From Clostridia bacterium (GTDB taxonomy: Bacteria; Bacillota; Clostridia; Oscillospirales; CAG-272): a stretch of DNA of 14,863 nt. Location: assembly GCA_900763885.1 (NCBI GenBank), contig CAAFLY010000051.1, positions 1 through 14,863 of the forward strand, in the 5' to 3' direction. The number at the start of each line of letters is the position of its first letter. The first letter of the stretch is position 1. The position numbers were made by a program, and so were the translations under genes. The notes beneath the pieces were generated by a model. It was not told the origin of the DNA. It saw only the letters and a list, made by a program, of their open reading frames with translations, and searched no databases. Positions 14,817-14,863 of the stretch are shown piece by piece.

Positions 14817-14863
14817 AACGTTACAAAAGTAGCTGTAATGAAATTTGTAGCTATTCATGCTGC

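Noticed and set aside
14829..14852. GTAGCT direct repeat near the right edge
   Set aside because: Only six bases repeated twice in AT-rich sequence; no att site or other context is visible before the window ends.
13251..14858. 535-codon open frame on the minus strand
   Set aside because: It lies opposite the GH99-like gene and runs through a terminator and two promoters; no family motif is visible.

Overview
The window looks like chromosomal DNA of a fairly high-GC anaerobic member of the Clostridia, probably an uncultured gut Oscillospirales- or Christensenellales-type lineage. The evidence is Firmicutes-style ribosome binding sites (AGGAG, GGGGAGG), sigma-A promoters close to TTGACA-17-TATAAT, an oxygen-sensitive glycyl radical enzyme, a SPASM radical SAM enzyme, and barnase/barstar and solute-binding proteins of Firmicutes type. 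The lineage is an inference from style and protein families. No rRNA, tRNA, IS element, integrase or CRISPR array was seen. GC-rich codon use produces very long antisense open frames that are not genes.

Left part (1-5256). A minus-strand glycyl radical enzyme (GRE) runs off the left edge about ten codons before its expected end. Behind it lie its extended -10 promoter, a leader of about 220 nt with a 5' hairpin, and a small minus-strand gene that appears to be broken by one extra base although its promoter, RBS and start remain. Divergently, an AraC-type regulator and an orphan lipoprotein solute-binding protein form a two-gene plus-strand operon that ends at a 16-bp perfect hairpin.

Middle part (5257-9956). 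A minus-strand pair encodes a membrane-anchored protein with an unusual N-terminal extension and, 10 nt downstream, a radical SAM/SPASM enzyme; this looks like an enzyme-substrate modification pair. Divergent from it is a PHP-domain phosphoesterase under a consensus promoter, followed by an MFS exporter-like protein.

Right part (9957-14863). A minus-strand operon reads SGNH hydrolase, M18 aminopeptidase, lipoprotein-type barnase ribonuclease, barstar inhibitor; the last two overlap by ATGA. The barnase keeps its catalytic triad but has Tyr at the Arg59 position and four added cysteines. Divergent from this operon is a GH99/WbsX-like protein. Both promoters in the divergent region carry TGGTA/TACCA half-sites. 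A strong hairpin ends the GH99-like gene, and the last 47 bases hold nothing recognisable.

The strongest candidates for undescribed biology are the radical SAM plus anchored-protein pair and the lipid-anchored barnase/barstar module embedded in a hydrolase operon. The GRE with a GCIEN active-site loop and the frameshifted small gene come next.
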